Assembly: GCF_900177295.1 (NCBI RefSeq)
Contig: NZ_FWZX01000026.1
Coordinates: 35,573-99,572 of the forward strand
Source: Tistlia consotensis USBA 355
GTDB lineage: Bacteria; Pseudomonadota; Alphaproteobacteria; Kiloniellales; DSM-21159
Length of the DNA stretch: 64,000 bases
Direction: 5' to 3'
The translations under genes and the position numbers were made by a program. The stretch's first letter is position 1, and the number at the start of each line of letters is the position of its first letter. This document shows positions 1-8,697 of the stretch, in pieces. The notes beneath the pieces were generated by a model that had not been told where the DNA came from, searched no databases, and saw only the letters and a list, made by a program, of their open reading frames with translations.

Positions 1-185
1 CACCTCGGCGTAGTTCTCCAGCGTCCAGTGGAAGAACAGGAAGGACGGCGGCGAGGCGATCGCCTCGCCCTCGCTCTTGAAGCTGGTCAGGATGGCCCAG
101 AGGATCGGGAAGAACAGGGTCAGGCCGATCGTCCAGCCGACGAGGGTGAAGGCGAGCTTGCGCCTGCGGGTGACGGCACGGGCCA
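1..185 (-). CDS. carbohydrate ABC transporter permease, MalG/SmoG-type (5' part only)
   Basis: The N-terminal ~61 residues of a gene that runs off the left edge. It starts at ATG 185, five bases after the stop of the upstream permease gene. A basic N-terminus is followed by one hydrophobic segment and then a TSFKSEGEA stretch, which is where MalG-family permeases leave the first membrane helix and enter the first periplasmic loop. It should be the second inner-membrane permease subunit of the sugar-alcohol importer encoded by the next two genes. The EAA loop that contacts the ATPase lies outside the window. The family call rests on this short piece plus operon position. Confidence 0.82.
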
Positions 186-190
186 TGGTC

Positions 191-1063
191 TCAGGCCTCC
201 AGGTTCTTGCCGATCATGCGGATCAGGAAGACGGCGACGATGTTGGCCAGCACGATCGCCACGACGCCGCCCGCCGAGGCGCCGCCGATGTCGTACTGCA
301 GCAGCGCCTGCGCATAGATCAGGTAGGGGATGTTGGTGCTCGCGGTGCCCGGGCCGCCGTTGGTCGTGACCAGGATCTCGGCAAAGACCGAGAGCAGGAA
401 GATCGTCTCGATCAGCACCACCACGGTCAGCGCCCGCGCCAGGTGCGGCAGGGTGATGTAGGCGAAGATCGACAGCGCCCCGGCGCCGTCCATCTCGGCG
501 GCCTCCTTCTGCTCCTGGTCGAGCGACTGGAGGGCCGTGAGGATGATCAGCGTGGCGAAGGGCAGCCAGCCCCAGGCGACGATGATGACGATCGAGAGCA
601 GCGGCACGCTGGCCAGCCAGTCGATCGGCGCCAGGCCGAAGCCGCGCGCGACCCAGGCGAACAGCCCGTTGACCGGGTGCATGAACATGTTCTTCCAGAC
701 CAGGGCCGAGACCGTCGGCATGACGAAGAACGGCGAGATCACCAGCAGGCGCACGATGCCCTGGCCCCAGAAGGGCTGGTCGATCAGCAGGGCCAGGAAC
801 ACGCCGCCGACGACCGTGATCAGCAGCACGCCGCCGACCAGCAGCAGGGTGTTGACCAGCGCGTCCATGAAGGCCGGGTCGGTCAGGAAGAACTGGTAGT
901 TCTCGATGCCGGCGAAGGCTTCCATGCCCGGCATCAGCAGGTTGTAGCGCAGGAACGAGAAGTAGAGCGTCATGCCCAGCGGCACGATCATCCAGACCAG
1001 CAGCAGCAGCACGGCCGGCGACAGCATGAAGCGCGCGGTGGTCCGGGTGTGCAGGGTGGCCAT
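191..1063 (-). CDS. carbohydrate ABC transporter permease, MalF/SmoF-type
   Basis: 290 residues, normal for the short MalF-type permeases of polyol importers. Six hydrophobic segments are visible (first at about residues 13-35). The cytoplasmic EAA loop, EAAEMDGA followed by an ITLP stretch, lies near residues 188-208; this loop docks onto the ATPase subunit. The gene sits between a binding-protein gene (120 bp upstream) and the second permease (5 bp downstream), the usual order for Smo/Mtl-type sorbitol/mannitol importers. Known: such permeases form the inner-membrane channel. Inferred: the substrate is a polyol, from the binding protein's likeness to SmoE. Confidence 0.9.
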   Translation of the reverse strand: MATLHTRTTARFMLSPAVLLLLVWMIVPLGMTLYFSFLRYNLLMPGMEAFAGIENYQFFLTDPAFMDALVNTLLLVGGVLLITVVGGVFLALLIDQPFWGQGIVRLLVISPFFVMPTVSALVWKNMFMHPVNGLFAWVARGFGLAPIDWLASVPLLSIVIIVAWGWLPFATLIILTALQSLDQEQKEAAEMDGAGALSIFAYITLPHLARALTVVVLIETIFLLSVFAEILVTTNGGPGTASTNIPYLIYAQALLQYDIGGASAGGVVAIVLANIVAVFLIRMIGKNLEA

Positions 1064-1183
1064 GGCGGCGATCCCCTTCCGACAGGAAGCGACGGGCAGG
1101 ACGTAGCGGGCGGCGACTTCGGGAAAGGAGGGGTCGCCCGGCGCCGACGACGGCCGCCGGGCGACCCCAGGGGGGAGGTTCCG

Positions 1184-2497
1184 CTACTTGATGTAGCCGC
1201 CCCGCTTCATCTCCCGCTCGGTCAGGGCCTGGGCGTTCTTCAGCGCCTGGTCGACCGAGGTCGTGCCGGCCAGCGCCGCCGAGAACTGCTGCCCGACCGC
1301 CGTGCCGATGCCCTGGAACTGCGGGATCGCCACGAACTGCACGCCGACATAGGGCACCGGGTCGACCGTCGGATGGGTCGGGTCGGCCGCCTGGATCGAC
1401 TTCAGGGTCATGTCGGCGAAGGCCGCCGCCTTCCGGTAGGCCGGGTTGTCGTAGAGCGACTTGCGGGTGCCCGGCGGCACGTTGGCCCAGCCGTCCTTGC
1501 TGGCGACCAGCTTCAGGTAGTCCTTCGAGGTCGCCCAGGCGATGAACTTCTCGGCCGCGGCCTTCTTGTTGGAGCCGCTGGGGATCGCCAGCGACCAGGC
1601 CCACAGCCAGTTGGCCCGCTTGCCGAGGCCGCGGTCCGGCGCCAGGGCGAAGCCGACCTTGTCGGCGACCTTGGATTCCTTGGGGTCGCTCACGAAGGAG
1701 GCGGCGACGGTGGCGTCGATCCACATGCCGCACTTGCCCGACTGGAACAGCGCGAGGTTCTCGTTGAAGCCGTTCGACGAGGCGCCCGGAGGGCCGGCGT
1801 CGTGCATCAGGTCGACATAGAACTTCAGCGTGTCCTTCCAGGCCTTGCCGTCGAACTGCGGCTGCCACTTCATGTCGAACCAGCGCGCGCCGAAGGAGTT
1901 GGACATGGCCGTCAGGAAGGCCATGTTCTCGCCCCAGCCGGCCTTGCCGCGCAGGCAGATGCCGTAGACCTCGTGGGCCTTGTCGGTGATCTTGCGCGCC
2001 GCCTCGGCGATGAAGTCCCAGCTCGGCGCCTCGGGCATCGTCAGGCCCGCCTTCTCGAACAGGTCCTCGCGGTACATCGTCATCGAGCTCTCGCCGTAGA
2101 AGGGCGCGGCGTAGAGCTTGCCGCCGAGCGACAGGCCGTTGCGGATCGAGGGCAGCAGGTCGTCGACGTCGTAGCTCGGGCCGAGGTTGTCGAGCGGCAC
2201 CAGCCAGCCCTGCTTGGCCCAGATCGGCACCTCGTAGGTGCCGATGGTCATGATGTCGTACTGCCCGCCCTTGGTCGCGATGTCGGTCGTCACCTTCTGG
2301 CGCAGGACGTTCTCCTCCATCGTCACCCAGTCGAGCTCGATGCCGGGGTTCCTGGCGGTGAAGTCGTCCGTCAGCTTCTGCATCCGGATCATGTCGCCGT
2401 TGTTGACCGTGGCGATGGTCAGTTTCGTCGCCGCCGCCGCCTGCTGGACGGCGAGCAGCGCGGTCGCGCCGATCAGGGCGCAGGCAAGCCTTCTCAT
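1184..2497 (-). CDS. polyol (sorbitol/mannitol-type) ABC transporter substrate-binding protein
   Basis: 437 residues from ATG 2497, chosen because it follows a GGGAGGAAC ribosome-binding site and begins a clean signal peptide (MRRLACALIGATALLAVQQA). A longer frame continues upstream to 2791 but lacks these features. The mature start (TKLTIATVNNGDM) and the later GGQYDIMTIGTYE stretch are typical of the SmoE/MtlE polyol-binding branch of extracellular solute-binding family 1. It is the periplasmic receptor and first gene of the importer operon, divergent from the ROK regulator gene. The ATPase gene is not in this window. The exact polyol cannot be read from sequence. Confidence 0.88.
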   Translation of the reverse strand: MRRLACALIGATALLAVQQAAAATKLTIATVNNGDMIRMQKLTDDFTARNPGIELDWVTMEENVLRQKVTTDIATKGGQYDIMTIGTYEVPIWAKQGWLVPLDNLGPSYDVDDLLPSIRNGLSLGGKLYAAPFYGESSMTMYREDLFEKAGLTMPEAPSWDFIAEAARKITDKAHEVYGICLRGKAGWGENMAFLTAMSNSFGARWFDMKWQPQFDGKAWKDTLKFYVDLMHDAGPPGASSNGFNENLALFQSGKCGMWIDATVAASFVSDPKESKVADKVGFALAPDRGLGKRANWLWAWSLAIPSGSNKKAAAEKFIAWATSKDYLKLVASKDGWANVPPGTRKSLYDNPAYRKAAAFADMTLKSIQAADPTHPTVDPVPYVGVQFVAIPQFQGIGTAVGQQFSAALAGTTSVDQALKNAQALTEREMKRGGYIK

Positions 2498-2801
2498 CTG
2501 TTCCTCCCAGGATTTCTTCGGGCGATCTTGCGGGTTCCCGGCCGCGACGGACGGCGCGCGCCCGGCGGCGGTCGGGCAGGACCGGGTCGAGCAGGACCGG
2601 GTCACGCAGGATTGGGCAGAGCCGCCGATGGCGGCGACGGCAGATTCCACGGGATTCCGGAGCGTCCGGCGCATGCTCTCCTCCCTCGGGCAGTCCCGCG
2701 GGTGAGGGGTTGTCCCCCTCTTGTCTCCCGCGCCCGGATCGTGCGGCTGCGCGCCTGCATCGTCCGTTGCCCAGCCAGAATGAGACAGCAACCCTTGGTC
2801 G

Positions 2802-2840
2802 CTGTCAATTATTAAATCAGGCGGATATAATAATTGACAG
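2802..2840. promoter_or_regulatory. 12-bp perfect palindrome with divergent -35 boxes; probable ROK operator
   Basis: CTGTCAATTATT at 2802-2813 and its exact reverse complement AATAATTGACAG at 2829-2840, with a 15-bp AT-richer spacer, between the divergent binding-protein and ROK genes. Each arm contains a consensus TTGACA: 2834-2839 on the plus strand and 2803-2808 on the minus strand. At 17-bp spacing there are -10-like hexamers: TCTCAT for the transporter operon and a weak CATGCT for the regulator. A repressor dimer here would cover both -35 boxes. The symmetry is read directly; promoter use and the identity of the protein are inferred. Confidence 0.7.
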
Positions 2841-2925
2841 CCCCTGCCGCTCCGCCCATGCTCGCCTCCGGTCCGGGCGTTGCGGCGGCGCCGGCCTTCG
2901 GGCGACGGCCTGGGAGAGCGAGGCG

Positions 2926-4176
2926 ATGGCAGACACCGCGTCCTCCGGGGCGCCGGACGAGACCGCGGCGACGCCCTCGCCGGATGGCCGCGGCAGCAGC
3001 CAGAGCGGCGTCCGCCTCTACAACGAGCGCCTGATCCTCTCGCTGATCCGCCGGCACCGCAGCCTGACCAAGGTCGAGATCGCGCGGCTGACCGGCCTCT
3101 CGACCCAGACCACGACGGTGGTGATCAACCGGCTCGAGGCCGATGGCCTGCTGCTTCCGGGCGAGCGGCAGCGCGGGCGCATCGGCCAGCCGGCCGTGCC
3201 CTATTCGCTCAATCCCGAGGGCGCCTTCGGCCTCGGCATGATGATCGGCCGGCGCAGCTGCGACCTGATGCTGATGGACTTCGTCGCCGGCATCCGGGCC
3301 CGGCGCCGCATCACCTACGCCTATCCCGTGCCGGCCGCGCTGCTCGGCTTCGCCGCCGGCAACCTGCCGGAGCTGGCCGGCACGCTCGACGCGCGGCAGC
3401 GGGACCGGATCACCGGGCTCGGCGTCGCCATGCCCTTCGAGCTGTGGAACTGGGAGGCCGAGCTCGGCATGGTCCCGGGGACGCTCGGCGACTGGCGCCG
3501 CTTCGACATCGCCGCCGAGCTGTCCCGGCTGGTGGCGCCCTGGCCGGTGCGCCTCGCCAACGACGCCACCTCGGCCTGCGCCGCCGAGCTGACCTTCGGC
3601 CAGGGCAGCGCCTATCGCGACTTCGCCTACCTCTACGTCGGCGCCTTCATCGGCGGCGGCATCGTGCTCAACGGCACGCTCTTTCCGGGCCGCAGCGGCA
3701 ACGCCGGCGCGCTCGGCTCGATGCCGGTGCTGCGGCGCGACGGCGAAGCCGGCCCGGCCCTGCAGCAGCTGATCCGCTCGGCCTCGATCTACCGGCTCGA
3801 GCGGCGGCTGATCGCGGCCGGCCGCGCCGGCACGGCGATCTGGGCCTCGCCCGACGACTGGTCGGACTTCGCGGCCCCGCTCGAGGCCTGGATCGACGAG
3901 GCGGCCGACGGCCTCGCCCAGGCCGTCGCCGCGATCCTCTCGGTGATCGACTTCGAGGCGGTGGTCGTCGACGGCGCCTTCCCGGCCGAGGTCCGCGGCC
4001 GCCTGGTCGAGCGCACCCGCCGGCGCTTCGCCGCCCTCGACCGCCAGGGCCTGACCGACGCCGCGATCGTCGAGGGCTCGGTCGGCCGCGACGCCCGCTC
4101 GATCGGCGCCGCCGCCCTGCCCCTCCTCGCCACCTTCGCCCGCGATTCCGACGTCCTGTTCAAGGTCGCGCCTTAG
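2926..4176 (+). CDS. ROK-family transcriptional regulator
   Basis: 416 residues from ATG 2926, which follows a GAGAGCGAGG purine stretch; the frame is open further upstream, but that part reads as low-complexity GC sequence. An N-terminal winged helix-turn-helix (about residues 28-85, with LTKVEIARLTGLSTQTTTVVINRLEADGLL) is followed by a ROK sugar-kinase-fold domain. A GGGIVLNG glycine-rich segment lies near residue 244. The CxCGxxGC zinc motif of many ROK proteins is not seen; the corresponding region reads GRSGNAGALGSMP. It is divergent from the polyol importer and therefore its likely regulator, probably relieved by the sugar or polyol. Confidence 0.87.
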   Translation: MADTASSGAPDETAATPSPDGRGSSQSGVRLYNERLILSLIRRHRSLTKVEIARLTGLSTQTTTVVINRLEADGLLLPGERQRGRIGQPAVPYSLNPEGAFGLGMMIGRRSCDLMLMDFVAGIRARRRITYAYPVPAALLGFAAGNLPELAGTLDARQRDRITGLGVAMPFELWNWEAELGMVPGTLGDWRRFDIAAELSRLVAPWPVRLANDATSACAAELTFGQGSAYRDFAYLYVGAFIGGGIVLNGTLFPGRSGNAGALGSMPVLRRDGEAGPALQQLIRSASIYRLERRLIAAGRAGTAIWASPDDWSDFAAPLEAWIDEAADGLAQAVAAILSVIDFEAVVVDGAFPAEVRGRLVERTRRRFAALDRQGLTDAAIVEGSVGRDARSIGAAALPLLATFARDSDVLFKVAP

Positions 4177-4262
4177 GGTCGCCACATCCGGCAATCGTCA
4201 CTGGAAGGGGGAACCACGATGGTGGTGGGCGCAGTCTGGTGCGAACTCGTCTCCGGGGGAAG

Positions 4263-4411
4263 TTCCCTGATGAACAGGGAATTTGGAGGCAATATCGACC
4301 GCTCGCGGGCATTCCCCGGAACCGATCGATTGATAAACTACGGAAATATTGGATTTTTCGGCGAGTTCCCCAGACAGCGGAACAGGGAATCTCGCCCCCC
4401 GGAACAGGGAA
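4263..4411. repeat. repeated GAACAGGGAA words in the 427-bp intergenic region
   Basis: The gap 4177-4603 has no convincing gene. It contains three copies of GAACAGGGAA: at 4272-4281, 4380-4389 and 4402-4411. The first is the right arm of a hairpin TTCCCTG-ATGAA-CAGGGAA (4263-4281). The segment is visibly more AT-rich than its flanks. Similar runs are, from memory, common debris near mobile elements and recombinases in alphaproteobacteria, but no transposase or integrase remnant can be recognised here. Short frames through it look like chance openings. Confidence 0.45.
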
Positions 4412-4603
4412 GTCGCTCGTTGTAGCAGGGACCTCCGGAGGGCTGCGGCTCCCGACGCTGATCCACCACGCCCTCAGGCTCGATCTTCCCATGCCGGCAC
4501 GGCCGGCACAGAGAGCCACCGGCCGGATATCGGTGCCACCCGGCGGCCGCGCCGGCCCGCCCGACGCTGCTGCCGGCAGGGACTCTCGCTCTGCCTCAGA
4601 GCC

Positions 4604-5845
4604 TCATCGGATGACACCCTGCGCGGACAGCGCGTCGATCTCTTCGGTCGACAGGCCGAGGTCGCGCAAGACCTCGTCGCTGTGCTGCCCGAGCGCCGGC
4701 GCCGGCCGCGTCACGCCGCGCTCGACGCCGGAGAAGCGGACCGGCTGGGCGACCGATTTCAGCGGGCCGGCGATCGGATGGTCGTAGTCCAGCACGATGC
4801 CGCTCGCCGCCGTGTGGGGATGATCCAGCATCTGCCGGAGGGAGTTGATGGGGGCGCAGGGCACCTTCACCTTCGCCAGCTCGGCATCCCAGAAGGCGAC
4901 CGGCTGCCGGGCCACGGCGGCCTGCACGCAGGCGATCGTCTCGGCCCGATGCTCGACCCGCGCCGCGTTCGTGCGGAAGCGCGGATCCTCGACGACGTCC
5001 TCCAGCCCCGCGACAGCGCAGAACCGCCGCCACAGGCCGTCGTTGGCGACGCCGATCATCACCGGCCCGTCGGCGGCCTCGAAGGCCTGGTACGGACAGA
5101 GCGATTCGTGGCTGGAGCCGCAGCGTTCCGGCTGCGAGCCGCGCTGCCAGAAGCTCTGCAGGTTGTAGCCGAGCAGACCCACGGCGGTCTCGAACAGCGA
5201 GACCTCCACTCTGCGGCCGCCGCCGCCGTGAGCACGGCCGTAGAGCGCCGCGAGGATGCCGGACAGCGCGTGGAAGCCGGTGCTCTGGTCGATCGGCGAG
5301 ATCGGGCTGCGCACAGGGGGACCGCCCTCCTCGCCGGTCAGGGACATGATGCCGCTGAAGGCCTGCAGGATGACGTCGTAGCCGGGTGCCTCCTTCATGG
5401 GCCCGCTCCGCCCGAAGCCGGAGATGCTGCAGTAGACGAGGTCCGGATTGGCCGCGCGCAGCGTCGCCTCGTCGATCCCGAGGCGCTCGACCACACCTGT
5501 CCCGAAGCTCTCGACGACGACGTCGGCCAGCGCCGCCAGACGTTGCGCGAGCGCGCGCCCCGGCTCGGTCTTGAGGTCGAGCGCGAGGCTGCGCTTGCCG
5601 CGATTGGCGCTGAGGAAGACCGCGCCGAAGCCCTCTCGGAACGGCGGCCAGCCGCGCGTCTCGTCGCCCGTGTCGACCGGCTCCACCTTGACGACGTCGG
5701 CGCCCATGTCGGCGAGATACTGGGTGCACAAGGGCCCGGCGAGAACCTTGGAGAAGTCGAGCACCTTGACGCCGTCGAGCGGTCCGGACACCTGTTTGTT
5801 CCTCGCGTCGTGGCTTGGCGCCGCGGCGGTCCCGGCCGCAGACAT
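4604..5845 (-). CDS. CaiB/BaiF (family III) CoA-transferase
   Basis: 413 residues from ATG 5845, the expected length for a class III CoA-transferase. The start overlaps the stop of the upstream acyl-CoA dehydrogenase gene (TGATG), so the two are probably translationally coupled. Family signatures: GVKVLDFSKVLAGPLCTQYLADMGADVVKVE at the N-terminus, YCSISGFGRSGP in the middle, and SPIDQSTGFHALSG, where the Asp is the candidate catalytic carboxylate. These enzymes move CoA from a donor thioester to an acid. It probably activates the substrate for the neighbouring dehydrogenase, hydratase and lyase. The intact copy matters because a second such gene (13571-14160) is decayed. Confidence 0.9.
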   Translation of the reverse strand: MSAAGTAAAPSHDARNKQVSGPLDGVKVLDFSKVLAGPLCTQYLADMGADVVKVEPVDTGDETRGWPPFREGFGAVFLSANRGKRSLALDLKTEPGRALAQRLAALADVVVESFGTGVVERLGIDEATLRAANPDLVYCSISGFGRSGPMKEAPGYDVILQAFSGIMSLTGEEGGPPVRSPISPIDQSTGFHALSGILAALYGRAHGGGGRRVEVSLFETAVGLLGYNLQSFWQRGSQPERCGSSHESLCPYQAFEAADGPVMIGVANDGLWRRFCAVAGLEDVVEDPRFRTNAARVEHRAETIACVQAAVARQPVAFWDAELAKVKVPCAPINSLRQMLDHPHTAASGIVLDYDHPIAGPLKSVAQPVRFSGVERGVTRPAPALGQHSDEVLRDLGLSTEEIDALSAQGVIR

Positions 5846-7014
5846 CAGTACGACTTCGGCTGGTCGAGCACGCGCTCGGCGATGAAGCAGAGGATCAGCT
5901 GCTCGCTGATCGGCGCGAGCCGCGTCACGAGGACCTCGCGCAGCAGCCGCTCGACCTGGTACTCCTTGGCGTAGCCCATGCCGCCGTGGGTCATCACCGA
6001 CTGCAGGCAGGCCTGGTAGCCGGCCCGCGCGCCGAGCAGCTTGGCCGCGTTCGCTTCCGCGCCGCAGGGCTTGCCGGCGTCGTAAAGCTCGGCGGCCTTC
6101 ATCGCCATCAGCCAGGCCGCCTCGAGCTGCACCCAGCACTCCGCCAGCGGATGCTGCACGCCCTGGTTCTGGCCGATCGGCCGGCCGAAGACCTCGCGCT
6201 CGCGGGCGTAGCGGGCGGCGCGGCCCAGCGCATCCTGGCCGATGCCGATCGCCTCGACCGCGATCAGCACGCGCTCGGGGTTGAGGCTGTCCAACAGATA
6301 GGTGAAGCCGCGACCCTCATCGCCGATCCGATGTTCCTCCGGGACGAAGTAGTCGTCGATGAAGACCATGTTCGAATCGACCGCCGCCCGGCCGTGCTTG
6401 TCGATCCGCTTGACGTCGAGGCGCTCGCGATCGAGGTCGGTGTAGAAGAGCGTGATGCCCTGCGTCGGCTTGGCGCAGTCGTCGCGTGCCGTGGTGCGGG
6501 TGACCAGCAGGATCTTGTTGGCGACCTGGGCGGTCGAGGTCCAGATCTTCCGCCCCGACACGCGGTAACCGCCCTCGACCCGCTCCGCAAAGGTTTTGAT
6601 GTTCGTGGTGTCGAGCCCCGCGTTCGGCTCGGTTACGCCGAAGCAGACCTGGTCCGCGCCCGTCACGAGCCGCGGGATCCAGGCCGCCTTCTGCTCGGGC
6701 GAGCCGTGCACGACGAGGGGGTGAGGGCCGAACATGTTGATATGGACCGAGGAGGCGGCCGCCATGCCGCCGCCGCTGCGGGCGACCTGATGCATGACGG
6801 CGGCTGCCTCCAGCACCCCGAGGCCCGCGCCACCGAACTCCTCCGGCATGGTCACGCCGAGCCAGCCGCCTTCCGCCATCGCGCGATGGAACTCCCGCGG
6901 GAAGCTCTCCGCCTTCTCGCAGCGGTTCCAGTAGGCGTCGTCGAAGCGTTCGCAGACCCCGGCAACGCCGTCACGGATCGCCTGCAGCCCCTCTTCCCGT
7001 TCCTCCCCGCTCAC
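5845..7014 (-). CDS. acyl-CoA dehydrogenase family protein
   Basis: 389 residues, full length for this FAD enzyme family. Seen: CFGVTEPNAGLDTTNIKT (FAD/substrate loop), an R-x-F-G-RPIGQNQGVQHPLAE stretch, and GGMGYAKEYQVERLLRE near the C-terminus. Where short- and medium-chain enzymes have a catalytic Glu in YEGT, this protein reads LAPISEQ, so the base must lie elsewhere, as in isovaleryl- and long-chain-type enzymes, or be absent. It is the first gene of a two-gene operon with the CoA-transferase and is divergent from a GntR gene. Inferred role: alpha,beta-desaturation of the acyl-CoA made by that transferase. Confidence 0.88.
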   Translation of the reverse strand: MSGEEREEGLQAIRDGVAGVCERFDDAYWNRCEKAESFPREFHRAMAEGGWLGVTMPEEFGGAGLGVLEAAAVMHQVARSGGGMAAASSVHINMFGPHPLVVHGSPEQKAAWIPRLVTGADQVCFGVTEPNAGLDTTNIKTFAERVEGGYRVSGRKIWTSTAQVANKILLVTRTTARDDCAKPTQGITLFYTDLDRERLDVKRIDKHGRAAVDSNMVFIDDYFVPEEHRIGDEGRGFTYLLDSLNPERVLIAVEAIGIGQDALGRAARYAREREVFGRPIGQNQGVQHPLAECWVQLEAAWLMAMKAAELYDAGKPCGAEANAAKLLGARAGYQACLQSVMTHGGMGYAKEYQVERLLREVLVTRLAPISEQLILCFIAERVLDQPKSY

Positions 7015-7101
7015 GTCGCCTCCCTTGGCTCGACTGAATGCCGTCGCTCCCCGATGGGAGCCATGGCGCCCAGCGTATCATCAACGGTCGCGGTATCCAA
7101 T

Positions 7102-7117
7102 GGTTTGACAATTAAAA
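7102..7117. promoter_or_regulatory. candidate GntR operator, copy 1
   Basis: GGTTTGACAATTAAAA in the 349-bp divergent region between the acyl-CoA dehydrogenase and GntR genes. It matches GGTCTAACCATTAAAA at 10643-10658, upstream of the TRAP operon, at 13 of 16 positions. The GGT-N3-AC core resembles the TGGTnnnACCA sites known for FadR-type GntR regulators. The match is direct; binding is inferred. Confidence 0.5.
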
Positions 7118-7287
7118 GCCCACCCGCCAGAATGAACTGCAGATGAGAGAGGGACCCGTCCGACCTTGGCTCACCACCGACCGGAAATCGCCGAACGGCC
7201 GCAGCGTTGCGGCACAGCAGGCGTCTTCGGCGCCTTCCCAAGGCGGGCGACGCTACGGCGGTGGCACAGCGCTTCCGGTCGGGCTAT

Positions 7288-7313
7288 CAATGGTGTCAAA
7301 GCTCCTACCATTG
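7288..7313. promoter_or_regulatory. inverted repeat upstream of the GntR gene
   Basis: CAATGGT (7288-7294) and ACCATTG (7307-7313) form a perfect 7-bp inverted repeat with a 12-bp spacer, about 50 bp before the GntR start codon. The CAATGGT word also precedes operator copy 1 at 7098-7104. This is a plausible autoregulatory site for the GntR protein. The rest of 7015-7363 shows no gene. Confidence 0.45.
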
Positions 7314-7363
7314 TTCTCTCGGCGTGGAGTCGGCAATCTGGTGGTCCACGGTGGAGGGCCCAG

Positions 7364-8125
7364 ATGGAGCAGACTGCGAGAAGGAAGCCGATCGTCGAGC
7401 GCGTCTCGGTGCAGAAGTCCTACGATGTGCTCGCCGGCCAGTTGCGCGACCGGATCCTGACAGGCGAGATCGCGGTCGGCACCCGCCTGCCCTCCGAGCG
7501 CGAGCTGGTGGAGCTGTCCGGACTGTCTCGCGGCTCGGTGCGCGAGGCCGTGCGCATGCTCGAGGTCGAGGGCCTGGTCCAGTCCCGTCCGGGCCGCTAC
7601 GGCGGCATCGTGGTCACCCAGCCTGACAAGAAGTCGATGGCCCGGTTCGTCGGCCAATTCGTGCAGAGCCGGCGGCTGCCCCTGCGCATGATCCAGGAGG
7701 CGCGCGAGACGATCGAGCCGGCGCTGGCGCGCCTGGCGGCGGAAAACCGCAGCGAGGAGGAGCTGGCGCAGCTGCGCGCGCTGAACGACGCGCTCGGCGA
7801 CCCGAACCTCGACCGCGAAGCCTTCGCCCGGCTCAATCTGCAGTGGCACAGCACCATCGCGGTGGCGAGCCGGAACGACCTGCTCTCGGCCCTGCTCTAC
7901 GCGATGTCGCACGGCGTCTTCGCGCAGACCATCGACGATGCCTACGACAATCCCGAGATCCGTGCGGCGGTGTTCAGGGCGCACGGCCGCGTTGTCGAGG
8001 CGATCGCCGCTCGCGACGGTGCCGCCGCGCAGCGGCGCATGGAGCGGCACGTCGTCGCGACACGGGCGATGGGCCGCGACGACGGTCGCTCCGAGCTGTC
8101 GCTCGATCCGCCCGGGCCCGACTGA
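7364..8125 (+). CDS. GntR/FadR-family transcriptional regulator
   Basis: 253 residues from ATG 7364, preceded by GGTGGAGGG. An N-terminal winged helix (about residues 18-85; LPSERELVELSGLSRGSVREAVRMLEVEGLV is diagnostic) is followed by an all-helical FCD effector domain, with candidate metal/ligand residues in LQWHSTI and FRAHGRVVEAI. Proteins of this class sense organic acids or acyl-CoAs. It is divergent from the CoA-transferase/dehydrogenase operon and lies just upstream of the hydratase, lyase, BKACE and TRAP genes, so it probably controls the whole module through the shared 16-bp element. Confidence 0.9.
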   Translation: MEQTARRKPIVERVSVQKSYDVLAGQLRDRILTGEIAVGTRLPSERELVELSGLSRGSVREAVRMLEVEGLVQSRPGRYGGIVVTQPDKKSMARFVGQFVQSRRLPLRMIQEARETIEPALARLAAENRSEEELAQLRALNDALGDPNLDREAFARLNLQWHSTIAVASRNDLLSALLYAMSHGVFAQTIDDAYDNPEIRAAVFRAHGRVVEAIAARDGAAAQRRMERHVVATRAMGRDDGRSELSLDPPGPD

Positions 8126-8220
8126 CGGTCGATAGGCCCGCTTGCCAGTGATCGCGCCGCCGGAACGGCCGGCGCCAGGACGAGTTCGCCGCCGAGAGCG
8201 GGGCGGACAGGGAGGTGCTT

Positions 8221-8697
8221 TTGGCTGGTATCTATTTTGACGAACTCAAGGTCGGGCAGCTCTTCCGACACACCCTACGCCGCACGATCACAGAGGCGGA
8301 CAACGTCTTTTTCACCGCGCTGACCCACAACCCCGCCCTCCTGCATCTCGACGAGGAATACTGCCGGGAGCACACGGAGTTCGGCCAGCGCCTCGTCAAT
8401 TCGGCTTTCACGCTCGGACTCATGGTCGGCATCTCGGTCGGCGACACGACGCTGGGCACCGCCGTCGCCAACCTGGGCTGGGACGAGGTCCGCTTTCCCA
8501 AGCCGCTGTTCCACGGCGACACGATCCGCGTCGAGACCGAGGTCGCCGAGCTGCGCGAGAGCCGCTCGCGACCCAACGCCGGCATCGTCACCTTCATCCA
8601 CCGCGCCTACAATCAGCACGGTGACCTGGTCGCCTCCTGCCGGCGCTCCGGGCTCCAGCTCAAGCGCCCCGCGGACACGGAGGAGCGCTCGGCATGA
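8221..8697 (+). CDS. MaoC-family enoyl-CoA hydratase (mesaconyl-CoA hydratase-like)
   Basis: 158 residues from TTG 8221, chosen because GGGAGG lies five bases upstream and the product then begins [13 protein letters not shown], as family members do; GTG 8215 would sit on top of that ribosome-binding site. Single hot-dog fold, with the active-site region [17 protein letters not shown]. The closest recognisable relatives hydrate branched dicarboxyl enoyl-CoAs such as mesaconyl-CoA. The stop overlaps the start of the downstream lyase gene (ATGA), which supports consecutive steps: hydration, then C-C cleavage. Confidence 0.82.
   Translation: MAGIYFDELKVGQLFRHTLRRTITEADNVFFTALTHNPALLHLDEEYCREHTEFGQRLVNSAFTLGLMVGISVGDTTLGTAVANLGWDEVRFPKPLFHGDTIRVETEVAELRESRSRPNAGIVTFIHRAYNQHGDLVASCRRSGLQLKRPADTEERSA

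Noticed and set aside
77..2815. 912-codon plus-strand frame opposite the polyol importer
   Set aside because: Low-complexity antisense shadow (many H, Q, D, R) over well-supported permease and binding-protein genes.
4219..4425. 68-codon ORF in the GAACAGGGAA repeat region
   Set aside because: Lies across non-coding repeats, with no ribosome-binding site or domain.
4604..6139. 511-residue start for the CoA-transferase
   Set aside because: The extra N-terminal ~98 residues overlap the acyl-CoA dehydrogenase gene and have no homology; ATG 5845 overlaps the upstream stop as expected for a coupled operon.
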